Source: Apteryx mantelli
Lineage: Eukaryota > Chordata > Aves > Apterygiformes > Apterygidae
Direction of reading: 5' to 3'
NCBI RefSeq assembly: GCF_036417845.1
Contig: NC_090020.1
Span: 39,726,425 to 39,790,424, forward strand
DNA length: 64,000 nt
The notes under the pieces were generated by a model. The model did no database searches, was not told the origin of the DNA, and saw only the letters and a list, made by a program, of their open reading frames with translations. The number at the start of each line of letters is the position of its first letter. The first letter of the stretch is position 1. A program made the translations under genes and the position numbers. This document shows positions 27,775 through 41,408 of this stretch, in pieces.

Positions 27775-30199
27775 CCCACTGCCAGAAATAGAAAGGTAAG
27801 ACTAAATCTCTTGAATCTTATTTGAGAGTCGCCCAGCTTTATCATTCAGCTGACTGTTCCCGTAAACCTCAGCTCATTTTCAGAGCTGCTGAAATCCGCT
27901 CCCCTGTAAGTAATGGCCTCTCTTATTTGTTCCTCGCTGAATTGCTCTACAGTATGGCCGGTCACTTGCTGTTTCTTTTTTGTTTAAAAAAAGCCACTGT
28001 GGTGTGTCAAAGTGAAGGAAGTCATATTTTAAAATAACAGGCGCAAAGAGCCTGAGTGTGCTGATACAGGGGATCCTTTCATGCAGTTGCCATAACTTCA
28101 GTAGTTTTTCCCATGGAACAAATACAGATTGTAGGTGGGAATTGTTATATTTACACTTTAGCTAATACTGAAAAGGCATTCATACTGAATACTTTTTTTA
28201 ATATTTCTTTTACTCATGTCCCCTACATTTCAAGAAGTAATCGCCAGGATTCATCTTGGAAAAGGAGCAAAAGCTGAACTGACTTCATAGGAATGAAGCC
28301 AGGTGAGCAGAAGTGTAACACGCAAACAAGAGAGTAAATATCTTTTTTCCAACACACTGCAGGAGCTAAGTGGCTTTTTTCAGCATTCTTTTCAGAGTTC
28401 AAAACTCTGGCAAACAGCTTGCTGCAGCTCAAGTTATTTTGTTTGGAGAAATCTAAAAAGGTTAAGCCAACTAACACCATGAAACAAACGGATCAGAGGT
28501 ATTTGAGCTCTGGAAAGTCAAAGTATTAAATAAATTGTAAGTTCATACTGTGCAACTTTGTAGTTTTCATTGCCTTAACCTGAAGGATGAAGTAAAGTAA
28601 ATCTGTGTCAGATAAAATAACAAAATGTATGAGTAACTTGACATAACGTATATAAAACAGAAAATAATTGTTTTTGCTCAGAAAGTTGCTCATATAGAAA
28701 CTCAATAAAGGAGGATTTTTTTTTCCTGCAAGCAGTTCAAAGAACAGAAGTTGCCATTTGTACCCTGTGTTTTTTTCCTCTCTTCCTCCCTTTGCTCTTC
28801 CACACTTGCTTGCTAAAAGCTTTGTGTTATAGGTTTAAAAAAGGATTTTTTTACTGTGAACCTGACAACATATAAAGGTTTTTCAGCATTCTCTATGGGT
28901 GCAGTTTTCCACAATACAAGTACCCACTTAATATGAAAGGATTATGAACATATACAGCTGCATACACTTGCAAAACCAAGTGTTCCTGAATGTTGAATTT
29001 TGTGTATGCATTGGCTTGAGGCAGAAATCCTTGTTTTGCCTGTGAATCAGACCTGGTAGATATTCAAAGGGCACAGAAATGCATATTTCATAATATGGTC
29101 TCCTGTACATGTAGGCCCTTCACGCTATTAAAAAGTATCCAAAAGTGTCCTTTTTCTAAGGTATGGTTATTATAGTTATTAATGTTATTTAGAAATGATC
29201 CAGTTCTAAAAACAACTTTATTAGGACTTTCTCTTGGTCCAGAAATGAGACCTGAACACTAGCAAACCTGAAAAGATGCAAGTAGTTCTTGCCATGCTCG
29301 TTTTGGTGTATGGCCTCTCTGAGGTTACCTTTAATCTTTTTTTTTTAAGTTGTTGTTTGTATTGATTGACATTATTCTCACACAGACAATACTTTATACT
29401 CTTAAAGTCTTTTTTTTTTTTTTTCTATTTTTGGTTCTGTGAGCCTAAGAAAGATGACGGAAAACGCTAAAAAACCTATGTTAAAAATGTTGGTGCCTTT
29501 GCTATCTGTCCAATCCAGCAATGTGCTGGAGTTTTACTCTTGTCGTTGGCCTGACCCAGGCGAGATGATAAGCCTCCAGAAAAATCGTGCACCCCCGAGG
29601 ACAGGGCCCATGTGTCCGTGGGCCCAACGACTGGGCTGGAAGCGTATGCGTTTTATCTGCATTTGCTCTTTGCTTTGTCTTAAAGGTTGAAATGTGGCAT
29701 TTTAAAAATGTAACGTCAGATAAGTAATAAGCCTGAATGTTAAGGGTTTTACTGAATATCGTATTTCATCCAAAGAGATGGCAAAGGCATAATTTCTGCA
29801 ACGTTTGCTAGCTTAGGGCTTTTATTTTTGCAGGGAGGGTAGCTGTTGGCGGGGTGGCTGGCAGCTCCCCAGCAGCAGATGGGTAGGAGTACAAGCAGCT
29901 TCCTTGTGCTCCCTATCAGCAACTCCTGAGCCATTTGCATCCGAGGGAGGTTTTTCCATAGCGCATTCACTTGCCAGTGAGTTAATGTGTCCCTGCATAA
30001 TCAGATAAGAACGGCATAGAATTACTAATGATAAGAGGAGGTGGAACAAGGGCATGCCAGCAGAGCAGCCTTTCCTTCTCCCACCTAATCTGAATAGATC
30101 ATCCTTTCAGCTATCTCAAGTTTGTGGTTTTGTTTTTCCCAAGGTAGTAGTAAGGGTATTTTTTTTCCTCAAAGATCGAGTTTAGAAAATTAAATGCTG
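27775..30199. other. AT-rich intergenic flank, no gene
   Basis: No gene was found. T-runs lie at about 29337-29347 and 29410-29424. A small GC-richer patch at 29580-29650 contains the inverted repeat GGGCCCA/TGGGCCC (29604-29610 and 29619-29625). Confidence 0.45.
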
Positions 30200-30540
30200 C
30201 GGATCGGCTATGACAGCTACTACTTCATTCTGTGAAGCTGGAGTTAAAGAATAAAGTGCTCTCTCTTGCAGCTAGGCAAACACGTTACTTACCTTCTAAA
30301 TCCAATCCAAGAGCCAATTAATTATAGCAGAGTAAAAAATATTCACTGGGAAGCTCCAAGCAAGAAAAAAAAAAAAAGGGCAGAAAACTTTGCTCCCAGT
30401 GCAACATACCTTCGTCGCACGCAAGTCAATAAGTCGTAATTGCATTAGAGCGAATACAAATGCCATAAACCTTTAGGGTTGTAATGTGCCTTTCATGAGG
30501 CAGGCCTGCACAGCGGAGGGTGAAGGAGGCTTTCCAGATC
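30200..30540. promoter_or_regulatory. Candidate distal enhancer / conserved noncoding block
   Basis: The block contains GAGCCAATTAATTATAGC, GTCGTAATTGCATTAGAGCG and ATACAAATGCCATAAACC, a dense set of homeodomain- and POU-like words with CpGs retained in an AT-rich context. A small GC-rich islet follows at about 30590-30680. Confidence 0.35.
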
Positions 30541-30689
30541 ACGTTGTCGGCTAATATGGGGCCTTCAGGGCTCAGCGAGCAGGTTGTAAGCTCCTGCGCA
30601 CCCGGCCTGCCGCACTGGTAGGCGAGAGCTGGGGCCGCCTCGGGAGCTGGGGTTGCAACTGGGGACGATGCTTCAGACTGTTTAACGAC

Positions 30690-33600
30690 ATACTTGGGGG
30701 TCCTTCTTTAGCATCCAGTAACAGCAACGTGAAGTCGCAGCATTTTAAAACATCAAGCCAAAAATAACCATACCAGCTATCCGGTCCCTTCTAGCACCTC
30801 TTGGATAAATCAGCAGTATAAATTCCCTCGAGTTTTATGCTGTAATATTCTTTCTAAGTTTCTGTGACTCAACATAAATTATCCCTTTTATGTGAAATAC
30901 TTTGTAATGTAGATGAAGCTGCTTTTGAATCAGACAGGTGTTTATGATCAAGATGTGGTGGGGGGCCCAACTCTGGGGGGTTTTGTCTGAGCAAATTCTC
31001 ACCGAATTCATCCAACTACACTCTTTAAACAAGATGGTTTATATAGAAAAGTGGATACTTCATATGTTTATTAATTCTGCTTAACAAAATTTCACAGTGT
31101 TTTTTTAGCATGAAACTGAGTATATATGCCAAGATATATTGAAAGTGAATACACAGCAATTAATATCCATAGCAGTACATAAACAGTTTGAACAAAAAAG
31201 AAAAGTTAACACAATAGCTCAATAGATTTGTTACAGTCTTTCAACATTTAAGTCTCTAAATATATTTTATGTGGCGACCTTAAACAGTTCCTGCAACCTA
31301 AAGCTTTCCTGTGGATTTTGCTTTGGCCTTCTAAAAATGTATGGGTACATTTCCCTTTTGCAGATCATCTGCTCAGCAGGACAGATATGCCAGCTATAAA
31401 CTATTCTGCCTAAGTAACATAAACTACCTAACCTTGCACTGGCCTTTACAAATGATTTGGACCAATGATGTGTTTAATTGGGAATTTAACAGGCAAAGGA
31501 GATGTTCCTTTGTTTTTCCAATCCACCGTTATGTTCCTCCACTTTTATTCCCAGATAACTCCACTGACTTTGAGGAAGACGCACTTCAGACAAAAAGATG
31601 AGCACAGCATGCAACAGGCCCATGACAGCCGCACAGCCGAAGACGAGTGGAATTTGCACCATCATGGAGCAAGCCGAACAAGCTGTAAACCAAGTCAAGT
31701 AACTAAGATGGCAGTTGAAATAGTCTCCCAAAAAGAAGCACTAGCTCCTTGACGAATGTTTCAGCCACTGTCACTGAAACTAAAATTTGTGACTGCTAGC
31801 ATCAAGAATACTTGATCATATCATTGAAATCACAAGTATCTGCTTCAAGCAGTACAGTTCAGGAATCATCCTAAAGTTTACATCAGTCTGGCTCCTTCTG
31901 GAAAAAGCCTATGCTTGAAGCTAATAAGTTCAGGCTTTATGGCTCTCTTCCTTCTAACCCCTCTTTTCTTAATAACATAATTGAGAAATATGTAGCTATC
32001 TAATCTGGCTAGGTTTTCATACTTTGCCCATCATTATAGTTGTTGAATACTTAGTACTGTCTTGAGAACTATAATAGCATCTGTCTTCATCCAGGATTAT
32101 GAGATTCCAGGTTCAGACAAGTATACACTTCAGAACCCACCTTCAAACTGAATTCAGATGCTAGACAGAAATTCTAGCTTTGATTACCTCCAAAGTTGCC
32201 GTATAATTAGCAAACTACAGAGCAACACATGCAAGTGCAGCTGATGAGATCCAGTATAGCAGAAGAATGCAGAGCAGAGGGACTCCTGCCCTGGTAAGTG
32301 GAGCTCATCTCCGGCCTCATTTGATGCAGAGACGTCAAGCTGAAGGCCATCAAGCACCCAAGGCAGGCACTCATACAGGAGAAACAATCCAAGTAGTGTG
32401 CTTATTCTGTCCAGTGCAGAGAGATTCAACCAACAGACAGTGTGTTCAGATCACAGAAAGGTCAGGAGAGGAGGGGTAAATTGCTGCACAGAGATTTCCA
32501 AATTTCCCTTGTCTTCTGTTGTGCCATTGCACTTTATGGAAAAAAGGCAGGGCCTGACTGTGCCCATGTTGGAACAACAATGGTTAATTGCCAGTTCTTC
32601 ATCCCCTCTTGGAACGTATTTATGGTAGACACCTGGTAAAAGGAGAACAACCACATGCCTCTGATGCTTAAATATCATTTTGTTCCCTCTACACTGAAGA
32701 TTCTTATCAAGTATAATGCATCACTCAGTGAATCATTGAACTTCTAATAAGTATCTTTGGGCTGCACAAAATTTTCCAAAAATAGGTGTAACTAGCTTGC
32801 TCACTTCAACTTCCCCCCAGTCCCTGAAGGCACTGGCATTGCCCTTCAGGTACCCAGAGCGTGCTTGGGAATGTGTGTGAGCTTCAGAACACTGGCTTCC
32901 CACTTCACTGTATTTGAATGAAAGCCAGTTCTGTATTTTTCCCTAAAACACACAAAATGTCAAAATATATAAGGCGTTTTGACGGTCAGAATTAGAGCCC
33001 TTGATGCATTATTTATAGCCATTAAGATATGTCACAGCAATAGTACTTCATAAAGAAGTCCAAGAGGCTTGTATTTTGAAAGATCTTCAAATGGATATTT
33101 ATATAATAATTATTGTGAAGGAGTAGGTGTGTTCTGCCAGGCAAACCTCTGTAAGTCACTTGTTTCTGCAATTGCCAGGACCTTTTCACAAAATGTTACA
33201 GGAATTCCTATGAAGCTGTTGCTATCTAGCTAGGAAAAAAAAAATTTGCATTTTAAGAAACATTTATTCATTCACATACTAGACTGAAGTTTTAAATGGC
33301 TGTGCATATGCTTCTGTTGTTCCCAAAGCTGCTGTGTGTGTTTATTCAACTGGCCCTTTGCAGTGGCTAGAGCTGGTCAAATATGATTTTTTTGCAACTA
33401 AAAGGACAACAATCAGTTTTCTTTAAATAGCCCCCTGAGCTGTATGATCCAGAGTTCCAGTGAATACAGATCTACGTTTAGGAGCTATCTTAGCAAGCCT
33501 CTTCTCTAAACCCTGGCAGCACTGTAAAGGCAATATTCAAGACACACAGCCTTAAAGAAGGTTACACCAATGCCTTTGAAGGGCAGGGATTTTGAGTTAG

Positions 33601-34139
33601 AGACAGCAAGATGCATAGCCATTTACAGCTGTTGATAAGCCACTAGAAGATTTCCAAAATAATTTCGCCTATCTTAACTTTCATAGAGGAAAACCACAGA
33701 CTAACAAACTAGACCCTCTCTAGAAGCAGGATGCCCAAGCAGCAGAGGGTCCATCCGCAGGTTTGCAGAGTGGCTCTGCAGGGCAAGTGTGATAGGTGCA
33801 CGGTGCCTGGCGTTGGACTTGCCCCACTGGCCACCAGGCTGTCTGGGGCTCCAAGGGCTCCTGCGCTGCCATGGTGCCAACAACTAGTAGTAATAGCGAG
33901 AAGCACTTAGAAGCAGCTCCATCATCCTTGTCGATTGTTTTGGTCAATTATCATTGAGTTGTGAAAACCAGACAGAGCAATCACCTTTATGGTTTAGAAA
34001 TATATGTGGTGGCGATGGGCGTACATATGTTCTGCCTACACAGACCATTTCCTTTCTCCGCTTTTAGGGCTTCATAGCATCCTACAAAAAAGCCAGTGGC
34101 TGATACGGAAGACAGAGCGCAGAAGAGGGAGGTGGTCTT
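30690..34139. other. Intergenic flank, no gene
   Basis: No gene was supported. Short overlapping open frames at 32180-32680 on both strands have no family resemblance. The 33700-33870 patch is GC-richer without CpG-island character. Confidence 0.45.
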
Positions 34140-34720
34140 AGTAAATGGGTGGCTTTAATATTTGTTCTTCTTTCTGTTTTTTGTCAAGCAGCTGCAAATC
34201 AAAATCACATTATTTGATTAAAATGTCTTGCATATCGTGCTGCATAATTGGTCCTATTGTATTTCCTTTAGCAGTGTGGAATACATGTCAATTACTATTT
34301 GCAGGTTTGGAGATGTATATATTTGTTACACCATCTTTCCTGAAAACAGGCTTGAAAATAAAAGTGTTTTCATTTGGTTTATTAACATTATGTAAATGGC
34401 AACATAACTACTGTTGATTTGCTGCCACTGCCTCGGAAATATTTAAACATTATTATAACTTAGCTCAACATTCCAGTTTTATCTCTGAAATTAATGCTTT
34501 TAGGCTCAATTTATGCCTGTCAACAAATAATGATCATAGATGTGAGCTGGCTCATAATCCAGAGGTACTAGGTTACAATGCGTTGCCATGGAAACTGTGT
34601 TTTATTGCATTTTCTCTACTTGATTTAAGACATTTGACAATCACAGCAACTGTTTGCCTGTCTTCCCACATCATAAAAAATTTGAAACACAAACAACCAA
34701 TAGGGGAAAATTCACACAGT
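34140..34720. promoter_or_regulatory. Candidate distal enhancer block with RFX X-box
   Basis: GTTGCCATGGAAAC at 34582-34595 fits the palindromic RFX X-box consensus (GTTNCCATGGNAAC). Upstream lie AGCAGCTGCAAATCAAAATCAC and ATTTGATTAAAATG (E-box, POU/TCF and homeodomain-like cores). No coding or repeat signal is present. Confidence 0.35.
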
Positions 34721-37700
34721 TCATGGACCTCACTATAAAAATAAAAAAGAAATGACAACCTTATATTTAATAGGGACCTTTTGTGAATAGTTTATCTCAC
34801 AGAATGTCCAGGAGTGTTGGAAAATTCAATCAGTGGTTAGTCATCGAATGGACCTGTCTTGCCTGTGGTTCATTTTGTTTATTGCATCATATATCTTCTA
34901 TGATCACTGGGACTTTAGCCTGAAACAGCATTTTCTTTAACAAGAGCCATGTTTCCTCTAACGTTGTTTACTGCATCTGAAACATTACTCTTTGAAACCA
35001 CGGTACATTTTCAATTGAGCAAAGGTCTGTAACGTAATACAGCATGTCTGTGTTTATTCAGGATCCTGAGTAAAAAATATCCCAGTTCATGTAACATTAA
35101 TCACTTTGCCAGTGTTCAGCTAAGGTCATTGCCACATTCCTAGCAGTATTAAGCCAAGTCAAGATTAATCACGTACATTAATCCCTGCAAGGAAAGCACG
35201 TGAAACGGATCTGAAATTAGACATTTGGTGAAGGACTAAGAGCACTGTAGCAAAATATGTTAGCAGTGTTGTAGCAAGCTTTCAGAATGATATGGGATTT
35301 TGCCTACTATGTTGGTGTCAGCTCATCTATATTTAAGGCTTTGATGATGTCTCCTTTATTTAACCCGTTTTTTTAGAAGTTTTAAATAAAACCACTAAAA
35401 TCCGCTCTGGATTGTAAGGGTGATTTCTCCCTTTTACTTATTCATATATTTTAAAAATGCATTAATGCATTCTTATGTAACTAAAATTAGGCTTCTGGTG
35501 TTTTTAACAACCAGGTAATAGAACCCTGCAATATTTTAAGACAGCAAAGTTAATAGTCAAAGGATATTTAAAATCAGTTACTACTAACACATTTTCTATT
35601 CTTCTTGTATTTTTTTCTATTCTTTTTGTGTGCACATATATTAGTACCATAATGCTTCATATTTGATGCTGATGTCATTTAAAGTGGCTGCATGCTGCAA
35701 GTATAAACTATGCATTTTAAACTATGCCTTTATGTTCTACATGGTAGACTGTAACAATTCCTTTGTCTGTTCTTGTAAACTTCCATTAAACGTTTATTTT
35801 TAGTGCATTATTCTGTCATAAAAGGGTAAGTGAAGCACAAATAATTCCCACTGAAAACCCCAAGGAGAAAAACCTATAGTGACATGAGGTTTACAGTCAG
35901 TTATCTGTGTCTTGAGAATATATTGCTGTGTCAAAAACACTAGATTCATGTTTTAGAAAAATTAGGGAACTAGACAATTCAGCAATAGTGTTAAAAAGGA
36001 AACTAAACATGCTGAACTCCAAAGACAAAAGTACAGGAGGCGGATTAACTTTATTTTGCCCTTTTGAAATGTCCTGGTAATATCAAATGCTCTCTTTTTC
36101 AATGAGAACAGAAAGCTTCTTCATGCAACCAACCCCCAAAATCTAGACTTGCCCTAATTGTAACTATAAGGTTGTGGCCTACCACAGAGTTGCAGAGAAT
36201 AAATGAAACATGCTCTCAGCACACAAAATATACTCCTGGCTGGGACTAGAGGGACTGCATATTGAAGGGTATCTTTCTCTCCTTGTTGACAAGTCCCATA
36301 TTCCTTCCTTTCAGTGATGTGAGAGAGGGATATCGCCTCCTTGGGATCCTCAAGAGGAAAGTCTGCTCCTGTAGAATGAGTAAGTAAGTGGCATCTCCTC
36401 TTGGTGAAGGCTCTCATTCTGAAAAGTATCACTGCCACCAAACTCCATAAACTTTAGGTGTTTCTCCAGGGTTCAGATGCTATTAAGTTTATAATCTCCT
36501 TCCCTATGAACCTTCATGAGCAAGAGTGGGCTCTTTGTAGGTGACAGGGAGAAAGCAGAGAGGTCTAACGCTTCCCTGCACTTAGAAGTAAATGTTCCTC
36601 TGATGGATCATCAGAGACAAGTCCTGCTGCTGTGAACCACTGGAGAATTGCTGTTGGGAGAAAACAGAAAAGTGCTAGATCTCCTCTTGCAAAAAGTCCT
36701 CCTTCATCTGGGTCCTTCTCCTAGTAAGCTTTTCATTTGATTTACTCAAATGTTCATGGACTACTCATTTTTACCAGAGACCAGATTTGCTTATTCCTAT
36801 ACTTTCTACATCAGGAGGCATTTCCACTGCTTTGGAATTTGGGCAGAAACAGAGAAGCCATGGGATAACTCAGTTTTGAAGTACTGGCAATGTGGAAGAA
36901 CAAGATCAGGAAAAAAAGTGTAGGTATATGCTGTGGTATACATTTTTACAAGCAATGTAACTTACTGGTGCCAGTCCATGTATCAGATGGTGCCAAGCTC
37001 AGCACCAAAGTGCTTTTTTCAAGTGCTTGAGGAATCTCCTTATGCTTAGTCAAATGGGTGTCTTTTTGCGGGGAATGAGGGAAATGAGGGCAAGAAAATC
37101 AAGAAGTGCTGAGGGAAGGGAAACTGTGATGCTCTACCTTGTAGGGTATCTGGGGGCTGGAGGGAGTGAGAGAGTGAGCTCCCAAAAGGACCTGGCAGCT
37201 CACTAGTGTCCCTGTCCTCATAGCGCTAAGGAAGCTCACATGCACACCCATCTTATATTCCCACAAGCCTTGGTGGAAAAGTTCTAATATTTTCCAGTAA
37301 CAAATATTTTTTGTCTCTAACACTAGAGACTTACAAGAAAAGTTAAGTTTAAAAATCAACTTAAAAACTTTTGAAAAAAGCCTTTCAGTTATATGAGCTT
37401 TCTTATTGAATCAAATGACAAACAGAGGGAATTCCATATGGCAAATTATACTTTTTTTCTTTCTCTTATTTTTGTGTTGTTTTCCCCCCTGGAGCTCTGG
37501 CAGAGTGGGGAGAGAAAGAAGGTATTTCTCCTTCCTGTGAAGCAGTGGAAATTGGTCACAACTGAAGGCAGGAGACGCTTCTAGTAGCAATGAAATTTCT
37601 CAGGCATCTGGTTCATGTGTTCTTTCCCACACTTGTGCCAAAGTGAGGTCTGGAAACAATTGTTATTCAGATCTGATTGGCATGTACTCGTGGTGTTCCT

Positions 37701-40329
37701 CTGCAGAATTAAACATCGGCTTTTCCCAGTGGTCATCTGGGAGGTTTCTCTAATAAGTTCCCTTCTGTGCAGAGGCTTACAGCACTGGAAGAACGCCTGC
37801 TGTCTTCCTGGGACATACTATAGCTGTGGCTTTTGTTGTCTGGTTACAGGTCTGGTGTTCACTGTAGGATTTTGGAATGAACTCTAGGGCCTGTGATGCT
37901 GTGGTAGGATGTGGAATACCTGTGCTGTGCATCTCCTAATGCAGGTATTTATTGCAGGGTTTTCTGCAATGGCAGGGATTTGGATTTGTTGAACAAAGTG
38001 TCCTCTCTTGCAAAACGGCAAGGAGTCCAGTGATTTAGATGGTGCTCCTGGTTCTGCCACAGACTTCATGCACAATACTTGAAGTTGTACCCTTCCATAT
38101 TATCTGTCTATCTAGCAATCTGTCTGTTAGATATTTCTGTCATATTTGGGGGTCTGTCACATCCTCTGAAATGGTATTTTATGAATACGTGCTCCAGAAG
38201 GAAACCATACTCTCTTATTCTTTTACTTTTTGTAGAAAATAAAAGTTTAAGAAAACATTTTTAAAAAATAGTTTTGCCCCCTCTTTTCTGCCTTTGAGAA
38301 ATATTTGCTTCCAAAAAATTCATTAACACAAGTTTAAAGTTGACTGACAGGGCCTTGCATGACTGCAGGATAACAAAATGCATGTGCCTCTGGAAAAGGG
38401 AATATATCACTGGCTTAATCTGAAGCTAAATTGCACTAGTAACTGTCTCATTGGTTTTATGCAGTGCCATAAGATTATATTGGGTTGGCAATATTACTAC
38501 AGTTAAAGTTCCACCATTGTAATAACCTGATACTGGTTTTCTGTGTTTATATATATTTATTTTTTTTGATTAATTGAATGACTGGTATCCCATTACTGAG
38601 TAACTTAACAGTAAACCTATGCCAGTCTGAGGAGTGGGGCTGTCTCCCTGAAATATTTTTCCATGCTTAACTTTAGAACTGAGAAATCAAAGTGAATGTG
38701 TCAGGAATGTCACTAAAAAGTTCTAATTTGGCTAAATTCAGAGTGAAGAATAAGACTATCAAAACTCTCTGTGAAAGGGAGTGAAACTGAGAGTCGATGA
38801 GTGTCAGTGAAGGTGGCAGTGTTGTCCCAGATGGATGCACTGAAGGTCGAGGGAGATACAACGCAAAGGAGTCCTCTTGGGTGAGTCTGAGCCAGACGTA
38901 TGCGATGCTTTGATGTGTATGTAGTCTGCTCAGAAGACGGGGAGAAAGCCAGTGGGCCATGTGACAGGAAACCATGTGACTTTTTATTGGTTTCCTTGTT
39001 TTGGAAGGAACCCGTACAGAGATTGACTTTGCTTTGGGTTTCTAAAATCACCCACTGAGTTTCACTTAACACAAAAATATACAGATCAAGATGAGAAATA
39101 ATACTTCTTGCAATTACTTCCTTGCTTCTACTTTCTTATCAGTTTGGAGCATTCTTCTGGAGTCAATGGCCTGGCCCAGAATAGCCTGGGTGACTCTTCC
39201 AATCATTTGTCCTTCAAACCATTTACTGCTTTCAGCTCAGCTCATAATCACTAACAGCCAAACCTCTCTGCTCTGCTATTGTTACCAAAATCGGCGACAC
39301 TGTCAAAGCATGTTGACTTCTCCCCTTCATTTCTCTAGGATTTCTCATGTGTCCCTGGGAGTCCATCAATACATCGCTGTTCCAGCACCTTGATTTCTTT
39401 GCTCTTTTATGCAAGGAAGTTATGGCAAAGGAAACTTGTGAATTTACCACAAGCCTATTTTTCTGGACTAATTCCCTCACAGCATGGATGTGCTGACAGC
39501 AGAGGCAGGTTTTTTTTTCACTGCAGCCATGCCAGTGCCTTCTGTCCCTAGCTACCAAAAAATTCTACCCGTGACTGGGAGTAAGGTGCTTTTATGAGTA
39601 CGCCTTAGCCTGTTCCAGTCAAAATGAGCTGGAGTGATTTATGGCTTAAATGTATTTTTTGGCAATTCAGCTGGCCTATCTGGTGATGGCTGCTGGGGAC
39701 ATGTCTCTGTCCTCAGGGTACAGTTAGATGAAATGGTGGAAGCCAGTTGCATGGTTCACTGCCACAAAAAGGAGGAATCCTGCTCCGCTCACCCCCTCAG
39801 TCTTCTGTCCCTGCTCCCACCCTCCTGCTGGCGGTGGCTCCCTCCCAGGGTGCAGGTGCCCCTCTCACCGCGCCGGGAGCTGATTCAGCTCACTGAGCCA
39901 GCAGCAAACTAACCCCACAAAAAGTCAATAGTTTTCTGTTGGCTTAACAAACTCCGCCGACTCGCTGAGGGGTCAAAGGAGTGCCAGGGCTGTGCAATGG
40001 AGAAGATGAGACCACACAGCTTGAAGGACTGGAGAGAAAAGTGGGAAAACGGGGCCTGGGCCTGCCCCTTTTGGCAGCAGCAAGCTGTTAGAGCAGCTCA
40101 AGTGTCTGGCTGGGCTGCACCCTCGCTGCGCACAAAGGATGCCCCCATGAGAAAGGCTGCAGCAGTTGGTGTGCTGTAAAGTCACACCCTCCCTTACTTT
40201 GCAGCAACTTCACTCGATCCACAGGTCTTTTGTTCCGTGTTTGTTCTCCAAATTCCCTCCCTGCAGGCAGGTGAGGGAAGTAGCTTCAGCTAATCTCCTT
40301 AGCCTACCTATTGTCTGGTTAAAGTACAG
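34721..40329. other. AT-rich intergenic flank, no gene
   Basis: No gene was supported. The 35155-35215 segment (GATTAATCACGTACATTAATCC) has paired bicoid-like and homeodomain cores and could be a small regulatory block. The 39780-39900 patch is GC-richer. Confidence 0.45.
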
Positions 40330-40720
40330 TCATTATGTTCAGCAAGCCTCCATTGTAACCGGGCCGGGAGAGACAGGCCACAGTCCACGCGAGGCGGGTA
40401 CCCCTTTGCAGGGGCGCTCAGCGGCCCGGCGAACCCCTCCGCTCAGCGCAGCAACCATATTTGCCCAAGTTGTCCCCAGTTCCCCATCCCTGCCTTACAT
40501 CAGGGTTCAAATCGCTAGGCTTTGATTAGGTGGGAGGAAGGTTTGCCAGGAAACAACTTCTGGCTGAATGCACATACATTGCACGGCAGAACACGTCGGG
40601 CCCCTTATCTAATTAATTCTGTAATTAACAGGTATTGCCCAGTTTGGGGGAGATGTGCCTTTTTGGGAGCACAAGTCTGGGAGAGCAAATGTGTTTTTGA
40701 GTTAAATTCTCAGTGACCAG
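40330..40720. promoter_or_regulatory. Orphan CpG cluster followed by homeodomain-rich segment
   Basis: A short CpG-dense run (about 40359-40445, with GGGCCGGGAG, CGCGAGGCGGG and CAGCGGCCCGGCG) lies in AT-rich flank DNA. It is followed at 40600-40632 by CTAATTAATTCTGTAATTAACAGG. The combination resembles an intergenic CpG-bearing enhancer or an unannotated noncoding-RNA promoter. No transcript is supported. Confidence 0.35.
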
Positions 40721-41385
40721 GTTTGACCTTATTCCCTCTAGTAATGAGCAAGCATATTCTGCTAGGCTCAGTGGCTTAACAGCAATGGAGGCAGGTTCAG
40801 GATACGACTATGAGGCTGCAAACAACTGTGTTGATAAAATGGGGTTATTTTCTAAGTCTGCATGACTTGCTTGTCACTGTACTCCCATGTCTCCTCTCAG
40901 AAGTTACTAAACCTCAGTTCTGCCAGCTGAGTTAAAAGCCTTCTACAACTTGCTCAGGCCTAAGTGGATTCAACTACCTTAAACAGTGTGAATAACAGGA
41001 GTTTTGTTAATCTGTCTCATTTTGACTGAAATGGTCTAGGGAGAATTCAAATAAGTAGTTGCATGGGCAGTTTGGAGCAGGGGGAGGGAGAGCGTGATGT
41101 GTTCTCCCTTGGCAGGTTATGGGCAGTCTCTCTTCCCCTGGCAGAGCCATCTGCAGAGTAAATGTCTCTCTCTGCCCTTCCAGTCTCTTGGGGAGATCTC
41201 CGGTGATGTCTTCAGAGTGAGAAACTTTTAAGGAGCAATTAGATATATATTGAATAAGCCATTAAAACATCATTTCATTTTAATGATTTGTATCTGCAAG
41301 AGGATGTAAATTAGTAATGGCCTATTAAACTTTACCATTTAAGTTATTCAGAAAAGACCTGTGAATATTAGAAGATTTCAAAAAT

Positions 41386-41408
41386 ACACACACACACACT
41401 CACACACA
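41386..41408 (+). repeat. (CA)n microsatellite, interrupted
   Basis: Alternating AC/CA with one CT interruption, followed by further CACA words to about 41420. Confidence 0.85.
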
